64,000 nucleotides of DNA from Trichosporon coremiiforme. Lineage: Eukaryota; Basidiomycota; Tremellomycetes; Trichosporonales; Trichosporonaceae. Location: positions 1,790,973 through 1,854,972 of the forward strand of contig BCJJ01000006.1 in assembly GCA_039545355.1 (NCBI GenBank), in the 5' to 3' direction. The position numbers and the translations under genes are program-made. The stretch's first letter is position 1. Every line of letters begins with the position of its first letter. The notes beneath the pieces are model-generated. The model searched no databases, was not told where the DNA came from, and saw only the letters and a list, made by a program, of their open reading frames with translations. Below, piece by piece: positions 34,181 through 45,450 of this stretch.

Positions 34181-37100
34181 CTAGTACCTCCGGCCATAAC
34201 CAGCCGGCGGTCCGCGAGCCGGCACAGGCCTGTTGCCCGTCCCATTAGCGGCGATATTGCCAAAGAGCCCAATAATGTCGTCGGGGCGGAATACGGGCCC
34301 GTCAAAGGAGCGTGTGGGCGGGAGCTGGCCAATAAACCACGCGAGCTGGTTCGGAAGTCCGGAGCGGTGGACGGGCGGCGTGGGCGCGGCGCGCGGCGGC
34401 ACACGCGGCGGCATGGGCGGCATGGCGGGGGGCCGACTGTCGTTCGAGCCGAAGCGCTGCATGCCCCTAGCAGGCGGCACTGGGCTGGCGGGGCGGGCGC
34501 GCTTGTCGCGTCCCGGACTTCCGGTGGGGAGGGGGGAGAGCGGGCGCTTCTGGGGCGAGCGGGGCTGGAAGCCGGCCTGTTGCTGCAGCATTCCCACCCC
34601 GGCGGGAGGGAGGGATGGCGGCGGGGCTGGGCCGCTGTGCCCTCCGTGGGCGTGGGCGCTGAAACCGCCAGCTGCAGCGTGACGCTGACGCCCGAAGCCG
34701 AGGTCGCGGAGCGCGATCTCATCGATACCGTCGAAGGAGAAACGCTGCGCGAATCGCTTCAGCGGCGAATCGGCGGGGAACGCCTCGGCCCACCGCTGCT
34801 CGAGCTTGTGCACCGCCACAAGGTCGCCGTACATATACTCATACCGCGCCCAGACGTCCCAGAGAGGTCGAGCCTTGTCGGCGGGAATCTTAAGCGCCGA
34901 ACGCTCAAAGAGGGCGCGCGCGTTCGTGTCGTCGTTGATGGCGAGGAGGAACTCGAGGTACTTGATCACGAAGGGGACGTCCTCGTCAAATTGCTTCAGG
35001 CCGAGCTCGAAAATGCGCACGGCGACGGCAGAGTCCTTGTTGCTGTGGTACTCCATGAGCGCAGAGGCTTCGAACGAGTGCCAGGTGACGTGGGCCGACT
35101 TGCGCGCCTTGCCGAACACGAGACGGGCAGCCTTCAGACCCTCAGCACGCCGCGCGAAGCGCATGTACATGACCCACACGATGCCGAGGGCTGCCTTGGC
35201 GTCGTCAATATCGCGCCCGCGACGCTCCTGGACGAGACGTCCACGCTCGTCGCGCTCGCGAACAAGGCGAGCATAGTCGCTCTCCTCGTTGTTGAGCTCG
35301 TGCGCAGCAGCGGGGATCTCGGGGCCACGCGCGATCTCAACCTCCTTCGAAACGGCGAGCTTGAGCTCGTCAATCTCCACGTTCAGACGCTCGATGAGGT
35401 TCGTGAAGATCGTGTGGCACTCGGCGTAGTTGCGCTGGTTCTCCTCCATCTCAGCCAGGGCAAAGGAGAGTAGGAAGCTCTTCGGGCACGCGGCGACACC
35501 AGCCTGCAGGAACGCCTTGCCCTCCTCCTCCTTGCCAATGGTCAGGTAGTGCGAAGCAGAAAAGTGCCACAGCTCCGGGAAGTGTCGCATCTGCGCCATG
35601 CACTTGCGGAAGGCATGGGCCAGTCGGATCGTGACCGTGGCATCGTCCGCGCCCAGTGGGTTGCCCTCCTCCCACTTGAGGTAGTTCTTCCAGCCAGTGA
35701 CGACACGACGGTCCTCGTCGGTGAACTCGGGTTCCGGGGGGATGACAGGCTGCGGCAGGGAGTCGGTCAGGTTGCGCATCTCGCGCAGCGCAGTACGCGC
35801 AGTCATGTATGCGGGAGAGCGGTCCGCGAGGAACTTCTTCGCGGCCATCTTGTTCTGCCCACTTTCAAACGCATCGTACGCCTTCCACAGCGCCTCGACG
35901 TTGTTGAGCGGCACGGTGACTGCGCGCTGGTACAGCTTGCGCACGTTGTCCGTGTTTTGCTGCTGCTCCCAGGGGTTCTTCGACTTGAAGTCAGTCAGGT
36001 ACGAGATGTACTCCTGCCAGATCTCGCCCGACTCGCGGTCGACACCGCACTCCTTCAGCGCATACTCGTACGCCTGGATCACGGTCGTTCGCGTCTCGGC
36101 GGGGTCAGCGCCGTCGCTCGGGTTCTGTCGTCGGATGTAGTGCAGATACGCCTCTGTCGGGTTAGCAAATGCGTGGCATCAAATGTACCCACTCCAGATG
36201 TCAACATCAGCAGCGGCCATGAGCGTGAACGAGCTGCGGAGCGCACGGCCGAAAAGCGCCTCAACCTGCTCAAAGTTGTTCAACGCGAGCTCCAGGTTGA
36301 TGAGTGTCAGCAGCGGCTGGGACGCCGTCGGGTTCTCGACCGCGAGGGCATTGTACCACGCGCGGGCATCAGCGACCTCAGACTTCTGGATGGACCAGTT
36401 AAACAGAGCAACGATATTGGTGGCCTCGGAGGGTTCTGATGTCAGCTCGAAGATGCACCCAATCTAGCTTACCCAGTCGGTACTGGCGGGAGAGCTCCTG
36501 GTTCGAAATGACACTCGGAGAGTCGAGTGTCAGACCCTCAGGCAAGTCGGCCTTGTACACATCCTCCTGAACGCCCTCGTTCTCCGGGATGGCAGAGCGA
36601 GACACAAGGGATACAGGAGCGGTCGCGGGCGCAGGTGCAAGCTCGGTGTCCTTGTTGACCTGGGGAAGGCCTGGAACAACTCCGGGTTCCGGCTCGGGAA
36701 CGGGGGCCGCTACGGGGCCACCCTCGGCTGGTGTCTCGGACGCGCTCTCGCGCTGCTCGGTGGCCTCAGTCTCCATGGCGTGCGACGGGTCGTACTCCAT
36801 CGGCTGGGAAGGGTCGTAGTCGCCCATCGGCTGCGAGGGGTCGTACTCTCCAGTGGGCTGAGAGGGGTCGTATTCGTGCTCCTGCTGCTGAGACGGGTCG
36901 TACGCCTGCTGCTCTTGCTGCTGCTCCTCGGAAGCGCCGTCCTTGCTTTCCTCGTTCTGCGGCTGCGCAGACCCCTGGTCGTCCTTTGCCTCGTCCTGCT
37001 GAGGCGGCTCCTCGTACTGTTGCTGCTGCGACGGGTCGTACTCAGCCGGTTGCGAAGGATCATACTCAGCAGGCTGGGATGGGTCGTACTCGCCGTACTC

Positions 37101-37202
37101 CATCGGCTGCGAGGGATCATACTCGGCCATGGGTGCACCAGAGTTAGTCTCGGCGGCCTCCGCTTGCGGCGGCGGGTCCTGGGGAACTGTGCTCTCCGAC
37201 AT
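34181..37202 (-). CDS. RNA14: mRNA 3'-end processing factor Rna14 (CstF-77 homologue)
   Basis: Exons 37202-36473, 36435-36193 and 36153-34181 with introns of 37 and 39 nt give 981 aa. The second donor is GTGGGT, chosen because it restores VDIWKAYLHYIRRQNP, the expected HAT-repeat sequence. Residues 1-150 are acidic and Gln-rich with nine YDPS units (27-141). From about 220 on, half-a-TPR (HAT) repeats run to about 790: NPWEQQQNTDNVRKLYQRA, ELWHFSASHYLTIGKE, WVMYMRFARRAEGLKAARL, HVTWHSFEASALMEYHSNK, LWDVWARYEYMYGDL. The tail is Pro/Gly/Arg-rich. Rna14 scaffolds cleavage factor IA with Rna15, Pcf11 and Clp1 for pre-mRNA cleavage and polyadenylation. The repeat-bearing N terminus is not part of the known core. 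It converges on the IQGAP gene with a 231-base gap. Confidence 0.92.
36780..37124 (-). repeat. EYDPSQP coding repeat in Rna14
   Basis: Nine Y-D-P-S units occur at Rna14 residues 27-141, most reading EYDPSQPA/M with an 8-residue spacing where adjacent. Two clusters (residues 27-60 and 99-141) are separated by a Glu/Gln-rich spacer. Synonymous codon differences show that it is not a fresh microsatellite. Confidence 0.9.
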
Positions 37203-38810
37203 CAGCCTGAAGCCTTATAGACGGGTCGCGAGGTTACGGGAAGGGAGGGAAGAGGAGAAAACAATAAGAAATCGGCGTGCGCGCGATAAATTGTTTTCGT
37301 TCGAAGGTATCAAAACCTTCTATCGTCCTCTCCGAACGAGAATGAAACCAAGAAACAAGAAGACAAAGGAAGTCTCGTGGTGTGCAGGTCGGTGGTGTTG
37401 GAGGAGTGCGACTGTGCTGCTGCTGCTGTGTGCTGCTGCCCGTCGAACTCTTAGTCCATCAGCCAGGTCGGGGTGGAGAGTTTAAGTGGACGAAGATTGC
37501 TTTCTCATTGCGACGCTGAATAGAGGCACGAACGAACGCGTCATTTGCTCCCGCCACGTGTTTTACTCTTTAGGCTGCCCACCCTCTTAGCGACGTGCTT
37601 TCTCACGTGATACTTGCCAGCGGACATGACCGCGTTCTCCATGGATCGACAGAAATCCAGACCCCGGTGTCACGGTTATTTTCGGCCAGCACGGTGCACG
37701 GGTTCGGTCTACGCTTCCGTCAGCCCGAGTGGAAGATAGGCATTCTCTCACCGTGGAAGAACTGAGGAAAAACTTTAGACCTTTGACAAGATAAGGAAAT
37801 ACTCGACTTCAGGCTCGGTATATTTTCCATCAGGCAAAAGTGCTGGCTGGCGACTCCCAGAGATTAGCAGCAGTTGAGCCTCGCCTGCCTGAACCCCTTT
37901 ACTCACCCTAGAGCGACAGATTTCGCGGTCATGGGCTGTGAGGTGAGAGCAACCTTTCTCCGACGACGCCGACATGATGTCAACTCTTTTCTTTCTCGTG
38001 ACTTCTTGTCTCCCTTCTTCTCATTCACTCTTGACACGACTCGCACGACTGCATATCTCGGGGCGACGCTCGTTTCAGACTCTCGGCAGCCACCCGCACG
38101 ACCAGATCTCGACAGGTTGATTACTGCCTACCCGGCCCTGATCGAACCTCTGCAAGCACTCTTGGCAGGGCACCTCAATTACTGCGGCAACTTCGTCTCT
38201 TGTCTTATCGATAGTGGTGACCTCTGCACCGTCCTCTGCACGGTTTCTCTGCAATTTTTGCATTAATTCAGTGCATCGCGCGACCTGCTCCACCTCGTGC
38301 ACACAGCTCCGTCGTACGCCTCGTCTAACCCGCTAAACGCTAGACGAGCCCCTCCCCTCAGGGTCTCACGTGGCCCTTGTGACTTCTGGTAGGTCATTTG
38401 TCCGACGTTGCGTGCACATGAGCATGGACTGACGGCATAGGTTTCCTAGTTTCCCAAAGGCAACGAGCGTGTAGCAGAGTAGATCACGCGCACAAGTCGA
38501 CGGCCGTGTTAACAGCGCAAAGTTGCATTCAGACATATAATCTGCGCCACACAACACACGACTGAACTCACATATCTCGACTTTGTCTGCCAGACAATTT
38601 CGCCAGAGGTCGCCACTCGCGCATAGTCTGTTCCTGAATCGACCAGCCAAGCCAGTGTGGCTTCCGTCATTTGCCTGACCGCTCCGCACGCGCACGTTCG
38701 GAGCCTTGGCCGATCCTCGCCGTTACAGTAACTGTAAGTCCATCAACCTCCATCCCTCACTCCACATCTCTGCATCGCCCATTGCTCAACGACACACATC
38801 TACGCTCAGC
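37203..38810. promoter_or_regulatory. Bidirectional intergenic region RNA14/PQ-loop gene
   Basis: 1.6 kb separate the divergent starts. Short frames (37129-37485 and 37874-38266 plus) show no family resemblance. The last 80 bases before 38811 are CT/AC-rich, as expected for a leader. No RNA gene was recognised. Confidence 0.5.
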
Positions 38811-39954
38811 ATGGCGCAAGTCCTGTATTTTGACGCCTTCAGCTTCCCGTCTCTAGTTTACGACATTGTAGCAGGCGCAATGGGCGGAAGCACGTACCCG
38901 TGCCCAGCGGCGGACAAGGCGCTCGCGACGATCGGAGCCGTCCTGTGGAGCGTCCAGATCATCCCGCAGATCATCAAAAGCTATCGCACCAAGAACACGG
39001 ACGGTCTCAGCCCCTATCTCATGTTGTGAGTGATCACTTTGCTTCTGTCTTGCATGCTTCTGGAGCTTGGCATGTCAACTTCAACGTTGCGCACTGCACA
39101 CGTTCGTGCAACCGTGACGCCACCGCGGCTATGGGGCGATAATGAACTCGGCTGACGAGATTAGCATCTGGGCCATTGCCTGTACCTTCCAAGGCGCGTA
39201 CCTCGTGTCGATGCGCTCCTCGATCCCGCTCCAGATCCAGCCGCAACTATTCGGTTTCTTCGGGTGCATGTCCTGGGCGCAGTGTCTGTACTACGGCTCC
39301 AAAGTCCCCCTCCGGCGGGTGCTTCTCTACCTCGGCGTGCTCTACGCCATTCTCGCCGGCTTCGAGGTCGGGTCCGTCTACGCGCTGTGGGCCGGGGAGC
39401 GCCACGGCGTCAACTGGCCGAAGCAGATGTATGGCTGGATCACGTCCGCCCTCCTCGTGGCCGGACTGATGCCCGAGTACTGGGAGATCTACAAGCACAA
39501 GGCCGTCGTCGGCATCAGTGTCATGTTCATGGTCGTCGACATTATGGGCGGCATCTTTTCCGGCGTCTCGCTCTTCTTCCGCGAGGAACTCGACTACACC
39601 GCGCTCGCGCAGTACATGCTCGTCGTCGTGTTCGACGGCATTGTCGTGCTGCTCGTCCCGATCCTGAACCCGCGCGCGAAGAAGAGGGCAGCCCGCGAAG
39701 CGGCGCTGAGGCAGGAGGAGGCTGCGCTCGGGGGAGGCGTCGAGCCCGTCGAGGGCGAGGTCGCGATCGACGAGCGCACCCACGAACTCATCGGCACGCA
39801 CGCGCACGAGCACAATCACCTCCACCGCGGCGAGCTTGAGCGCGCCAGCGTCACCTACTCGTCAAATCTGACTGCCGTTGGGCAGGATGACAAAAGCCTC
39901 AAGGACACCGCGAGCCGGATCAGTGACGACACCGACTCGGCCCTGAAGCGGTAG
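38811..39954 (+). CDS. PQ-loop repeat seven-helix membrane protein
   Basis: Exons 38811-39025 and 39165-39954 joined over a 139-nt intron (GTGAGT ... GCTGACGAGATTAG) give 334 aa. The join restores PYLMFIWAIACTFQGAY. Start MAQVLYFDAF is the only ATG preceding the conserved sequence in frame. The first PQ motif is intact (Pro52-Gln53 in WSVQIIPQIIKSYRTKN); in the second, Gln is replaced (GLMPEYWEIYKHKAVVGIS). Seven hydrophobic segments are followed by a charged cytosolic tail with a His cluster (HAHEHNHLH, about 285-293). PQ-loop proteins include cystinosin and vacuolar basic amino acid carriers (Ypq1-3); the substrate is not predictable here. Confidence 0.88.
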
Positions 39955-40089
39955 CCAGCATATCGCGACGGCTTTCATTTCATTTTGGGATCTCAACATC
40001 AACATCATCTATAATCATCCTACTTTTATCTTGTTACATACACCATTTTGCATAGGTCTGGCTAGAATGCATTGCATTGCATCTTGCTT

Positions 40090-40987
40090 CTAGAGCTTCG
40101 AGGTGCCCGGCGACAGCTCGACGACCTCGTCGAAGCCGGGGTAGTCTGGAATGTTCAGGTCGTACTTCTTGTCGAGCGAGCTAGGCGTCAGTTACCTCCC
40201 TTATGTAGACACTCACTCCGGGACGAACCGCCCGCCAAGCCAGTGCTTCCCTTTGAACTCCTTTGCGCCTTCCTTCGGAACTGTCAAGGACACGAGCACC
40301 TCGGGATCGATCGTCTTGACGGGGCGCGACTTGCCCTCCTCGTCTGGCTGCGTGAAGAGCTCCTGCCGTCCCTTCTCCACATTCCAGCCCGAGGGCATGT
40401 CGACACTGACGATCGGGGTCTTGCTCTCCGCCAGCGCGTCCAGAATCCGGTCAAACGGCGCACGCACAGGCGGCTCGAAGGAGAAGCCGAAGATGGCATC
40501 CATCACCACGTCGTTCTTGGCTAGGGCGCTGTGAAACTCGTCCAGCGTCGAAAGCACGGGAATGTCCAGGTTCGTGCACTGCTTCAGGAGGCGCTGGTAG
40601 ATCTCCTTCTTCCCTGGCTTCGGGTAGTAGAGCGTTGGCGTGTAGTGGAAGTGGTGCAGATGACGAGCTGCTACGAGACCGTCTCCGCCCTGGGGTTAGC
40701 TGGGAGGAACGACATGACAGCAGTGAAGGCTGGCTGGACGGCGAAAGACGGAACACTCACCTGGTTCCCCGGACCACAGCATACGAGCACCTTCTTGTGC
40801 GTCTTGGGCGGGTAGCTCTTACCCAGCGCCTGAGCGCACGACAGACCCGCGAGTTCCATCAGCTGTCAAGTCAGCTATGTCAGCTGCCTACAGAACCCAC
40901 CTGGTCAAGGCTGAAAGCCCCCGCCGAGCTCATGAGCTCCTCGTCGATCTGCTGCGCGAGTTTCTGTCCGATATACCTGATAGACAT
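40090..40987 (-). CDS. NNR1: NAD(P)H-hydrate epimerase (YjeF N-terminal domain)
   Basis: Exons 40987-40901, 40862-40761, 40689-40217 and 40180-40090 with introns of 38, 71 and 36 nt give 250 aa. The sequence tracks yeast YNL200C and human AIBP/NAXE along its length: [26 protein letters not shown], the loop [18 protein letters not shown] (about 57-74, split by an intron after GNQ), [34 protein letters not shown] and HWLGGRFVP. It interconverts the R and S epimers of hydrated NAD(P)H so that the dehydratase can repair them. The start [10 protein letters not shown] gives a cytosolic form; the upstream extension opens only with a GTG, so I see no supported targeting peptide. The dehydratase is not in the window. 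Confidence 0.94.
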
Positions 40988-41410
40988 GACTTTCGTTAGG
41001 TGATGAAGAGAATGAGAGAGCGGGGGAAGGCCGTGAGACTGGCCGTAGCTGGGCTGGAGGCAGCGTCGACATTGCGTCGGAGTCTTCCGCACCTGATGTC
41101 ATACATTACCAGCTCCGGGTGGCGGCACGTGATCCGCCCTGAGCCGAAATCTCCCACCTTCACAGCTGTTCAGTGACCCAGAAGAGTGCTCCCAAGCTTA
41201 TCAATACACAATGCATGGCTTGCTGTCAAGATGATGATGATAAAGTTACACGGCTAGAATGAAATATATGAAATGGTATCGGTTTGGGGTTCTAGATTGG
41301 AATGACGTTGCACACCGTGGTGTGTATTGAGATATGGGTCTAGATTGATGATGGATGGTGGTGATACACGAGTCGTCTTCTCACTCCCCTCTCGCTCCAT
41401 GCACGCTCGC
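40988..41410. other. Short intergenic region
   Basis: 423 bases between the start of the epimerase gene and the stop of the ZIP gene, both on the minus strand. It must contain the epimerase promoter and the ZIP 3' UTR. No element was recognised. Confidence 0.5.
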
Positions 41411-42796
41411 TTACGCCCAGTTGGCAAGAAGGGCCATGAGACCGGCTCCGAGACACATGCAAATGAAGACGTACGCGAGCTTGGCGTTCGAGCTCTTCAT
41501 CATGCGGGGGTTCAAGAGGATCTCGTGCGCGAGCAGCTCGACAAGACCAGTGTAGAGCAGGATACCGGCCGAGATGGCGTCAAGGATGCCCGAGACGATG
41601 AGGTTGGCGGTGCCGTTGCCGTTGTACGACTTGCGGACACCGAGACCGGCAGCCATGCCGACGGGCGTGCAGATGCAGTACAGGAGCGCGGCGGCGTAGC
41701 GCACCCACCAGAGGTGTTTCGGGAGGTCGAGCGAGGCAAGACGGGCGCCGAGACCAAGACCCTCAAACATCTGGTGGAAGATGATGACAATGAAGAGAAC
41801 CACAAACTCGTCGCTCGTGGCAAGGGTGAGACCGATAATGATGGAGTGCAGCACGACACCGAATTCGAGGATCGCAACACCGACGATCTGGGCAGCAGTC
41901 TCGGCATCGCTCGGTCCGAGAGTGAGGGCCGAGTCGGAGTCTCCGCTCTCAAGGTCGGCCTTCTTGCGCAGCTTGCCGCCGTCGAGCGACTCGCCGTAGA
42001 TTTCCGTCTCGGTCGGTCCGTCGGGCATGGGGCCGTGGTGGCCGAGGCCATGCCCGTTGATGTTGGGGTGGTGCTCGTGCGCAATCTCGTGCTCGAGCGC
42101 GTGGGAGTGGAGGTTGGCGGGGTTGGACTGGCCGGCAACAATCGAGGGGGCGCGGTGGTCGTGGGCATGCGCGTCCGTCTCGTCGTGGACGTGCGACGAG
42201 TAGTTGACACCAATCTGCTCCAGCTTCTGGGTACCGACGCGGTAGGCGGCGACCTCGGCGAAGAACATGAGCATGCAAGAGATAAGCGCAAAGGCAGGGG
42301 CCCAGTCGTAGTTGTTCCAGGTGCCCGAGAGACACTCCGAACCGAGCTCGTCGAACGCGGGCGCGAGCAGGTGCATGAACGCCGTCGCGATAATGACACC
42401 AGAACCAAAGTACTTGACGAACCTGATTGTTAGCGCGACTGTACGGAATGTAGGTAGCTGGGTGACCGAGGTGCGGTGGTGCCACATCCATGACGGAACA
42501 GTGGCAGAGTCTGATACTCACTCGAAGAAAGCACGAGGAACAACACGCGAAGAGCGCAGCAGAATCGGCGCGAGCGTACCAATCATGCTGGTAGCGAGAA
42601 TAATGAAGATGCCACCGATACGGAGGCCCCAGTGCGAGTCGTCGTAGGAAGCGGCACAGGCGTCTTCCTCATCGCCGCCGGCAGCCTCGGCGGCCTCCTC
42701 CTCGGCGCGCTTCAGGATCGGGATGATGACATGAGTAGCCGCGGCAGCAGCGACCTGAGTTGCCGTGGTCGCAACAGAGGCGAGTGTCGGAGCCAT
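41411..42796 (-). CDS. ZIP family zinc/iron transporter
   Basis: Exons 42796-42522 and 42422-41411 joined over a 99-nt intron (GTGAGT ... GCTAACAATCAG) give 428 aa. Start MAPTLASVATTATQ. The protein has the ZIP layout: three N-terminal helices with FGSGVIIATAFMHLLAPAF, a His-rich cytosolic loop (about 165-220: HVHDETDAHAHDH, HEIAHEHHPNINGHG), helix IV with the metal-site signature VLHSIIIGLTLA and helix V with FHQMFEGLGLGARL, then three more helices. The helix IV/V His and Glu residues line the metal path. It should import Zn2+ or Fe2+ across the plasma membrane (Zrt1/2-like). A TATA-like element lies about 195 bases upstream of the ATG, which fits an inducible gene. Confidence 0.95.
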
Positions 42797-42988
42797 GGTG
42801 GTCGGGTGGGCAGTGGTGTTATCGGGGTAAGGATGGGAAAGATGTGAGAGACGAGATGGAAGGTCGACGATCAACTCTGTTCAATTCAGGTGGAGCAGAG
42901 CAGACCCAAAGTCTTCAGGTGACGAGAGCTGGTCGTAACTTGTCGTTGGAGGTGAGAGAATGCCAAGACAACTGCGGGCAGCGGCTTG

Positions 42989-42995
42989 ATATATA
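42989..42995 (-). promoter_or_regulatory. TATA-like element of the ZIP gene
   Basis: The minus strand reads GTATATATC here, about 195 bases before the ZIP ATG. It is the only TATATA run in the proximal promoter. Confidence 0.4.
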
Positions 42996-43870
42996 CTCTC
43001 GAAGGAGTTGGCGTGAAACTCTTCAGAGCGCAAGGCGACGCAATTGACAGAGCGGCAAACGCGGCGGTAGGATGACTGAGCAAGAGGAATGGAGAGGACG
43101 CTGTTGGCTGTCGTCGTCGCTGGCCGAGAAGATTGCGAGCGCGATGAGGACTTGGCGGTCGGACCAGTATAGGGGTCGAGGGGAGGTGTGGGCGATCCGG
43201 TCGCTCGGTGTGCTATTTTGAGCGGTGCTCTTCGATGCCGAGCAAAGGGATGGGGATTAGTGTAAGATGGAGAAGAGTACGTTGACAGATGAGGGAGATG
43301 GCATTGCTCATTGCAGAGCTGCAGCAAGACTTGCGGAGTGCAGGACTAGCGGAGCGGAGCAGCGGACGACCCAGGGCCGGCGGTGACCTCCAAGTCCTCA
43401 ATCCGTCGTCGCTGATCATGAAAATCACGCCGGCGCACCGCGCACGAGTCAGGCACGCACACTAAGCTAGATCGAGGATGAGGACCCGACCGGTCTGCCT
43501 GCTATCGCCCAATCAGAGGGCGCAATTTTCCCTCCGCCAAGTCCCAACAGTCCTCTCGCCTACTCTTACGTACGGCTACGTGCGGCTGCATGCGGCCCTT
43601 GCGCGCGTGAGGTCCGTGTACGATCTTCGTGAGAAGGGAGCAATGCAGGCTATTTTCGAGCGCGCCGAGAGTTTGTGCTCGACACTAGTGCATGACAGCC
43701 GTCTGATACGCGGTAACGACACGGCTGTGCTAGAGATAATGGGGTCCTCTGCAGCTCTCGGTCCGCTCGCCGTTGGCCGTTCGGCATCGCTCTCCGCGAG
43801 CTGCCCAATGCTGAACCCCAAAAGCACATTCCCAAAACAAATATCACGAGCTTGATTGCTTGCACGCTTA

Positions 43871-43912
43871 ACCAAGCTTAAACTTGGTCCCATTTTGGTC
43901 CCACTTTGGTCC
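43871..43912. repeat. Inverted repeat plus three phased TTGGTCC heptamers
   Basis: ACCAAG (43871-43876) and CTTGGT (43883-43888) form a 6-bp inverted repeat with a 6-base gap. Overlapping it, TTGGTCC occurs at 43885, 43895 and 43906, at 10- and 11-base spacing. The element is about 1.1 kb upstream of the ZIP start. Confidence 0.6.
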
Positions 43913-45450
43913 GCAGCTACTCTGCATCCTAGATCAGCTGCTCATCTTGCTCTCATTGGAGTGGTCCAAGATCCAGATCTAGCGAAAATCACAACCACGT
44001 TCATGTCTGACAAGCCAGGCGAAAGGTGTTGAAAAAGTGAAGTTCGTGTTGCCCGTTCCGCACCCCAGAAGTGGCTCGAAGGTACGGCCAGTGGCACTCC
44101 TAATCCTCAACTTGATGCACGAGCAAGGCACATTTCTGCAATACTTCCAATCTGGTTCGTTAAAGCGGCTCGCTAAGCATGGTAGGGTTGGAGAGGAACC
44201 GCTCATGCGCTGGAGCCGGTGCGGACTGAAAGGTCGAGGGGCAGAGGAGTATTTCGGTGGCGAATTGGAATCGAGGCTCAGCACAGCCGCTCATGTAGCG
44301 GGCTGACAGGCTCACTTGTAGGACTCAATATGGAGAGACAGGTGAGAGGGACCTGTGCAGGTGGAGATAGACACTGACAGTGATAGCCGTTCATTTCGGA
44401 TGAGTGAGGCAATCGCAAAATAAGTGGCTCTGGCTCACGCCATCGAGTGAGGGGTGATCGAGCACACTTTCTCGTCCAAGCGCGCAATGTATGAGAGAGC
44501 ACTCTGGCCTGTTCTCAGCCGTTCTTGTGCGCACATGTTGAGGTGCACTGACGCCTGCCTTCATGTGCGCTCGCTCATGTAGCTGGCATCGCAGACCCTC
44601 CCGGAAAGGAGAGTACGACATGGGTGCCACTCGACACTCGCAATTCCTCTATCACACCTCTCGAAGTCTGGAGCAGGAAATCCCTGCGATATCCGTAATT
44701 TCATAAACGTTGTAGGCTCCGTTGGAGCGAAGAAGGTAACTGAGGACCTCAGCGGTGAGGGCATGACTTGTGGCTGCGGTTTTCTGGACCTATCGGACCA
44801 GACTACATCTCTCTGCTCGTCCGCATACTGATGCTGAAGGCGGTGCAGCAGAGCGGTCCGACAGCAAGTATTCATTTGCTAAGCGTCGGTAAGATCACGA
44901 GCCGCTCGCGTGCGCGCACCGCTGGACATGCCGGACACTCGGCTGATACGGCTGACGGTATCGACTCAACTTCAGCTCCGAGTGGTACGACATTGGCCGC
45001 GACGGCGACACCCGGCTCGCTCCCCCAATCCCTTCGCCTCTCTTCTCAATGGACATCAGGACGCCAGCAATCGGGGGAACTACTCGTGTGATGAAGAAAG
45101 AATGGAGGACGGCGCTAGCGGACCAGGGACGATGGCGCTATTCCGGGAGTTTGATACGAAGTTACATGGCACTAGGATCCTCGTGTGTGTGTGTGGAGAG
45201 GGGTCCGGACAGAGTTTTCTCTATGGCTGCGGGCTAGGGGACGGCTATGACAGAAGCGGACAAAGAGTTCGTATACCGACCGAGGCGACGGAAGAAGAAC
45301 GGGCGATTAACGACAAGACAAAAAAGTGAAAAGAGGAATGCTAGATAGTCCGTTCTCCCTCGTCGCGCAAGTTATCCAGTTGACGATACGATACATTCAA
45401 GAGATCCTTGATAAATAAACCACGAGACACGGCACCGACAGGAAGAGGGT

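Larger units (their letters stand above)
42797..45450. other. Intergenic region upstream of the ZIP gene
   Basis: This 2.65-kb stretch contains the ZIP promoter at its left end and the 3' flank of the coiled-coil gene at its right end. All frames are short and lack family features. Notable elements are a TATA-like site at 42989-42995 and the phased TTGGTCC triplet beside an inverted repeat at 43871-43912. I saw no palindrome resembling the yeast Zap1 site, and no RNA gene. Confidence 0.5.

Noticed and set aside
34367..35473. 368-codon plus-strand ORF
   Set aside because: Antisense to the HAT repeats of RNA14.
40985..41102. N-terminal extension of the epimerase as a mitochondrial signal
   Set aside because: The extended frame opens only at a GTG; the ATG-initiated upstream frame (from about 41072) is out of register with the enzyme.
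41327..42433. 368-codon plus-strand ORF
   Set aside because: Antisense to the ZIP transporter; it includes complements of its transmembrane helices.
42797..43870. Search for a Zap1-type zinc-responsive palindrome upstream of the ZIP gene
   Set aside because: No ACCTT-NNN-AAGGT-like palindrome was seen; basidiomycete sites may differ, so absence is not informative.
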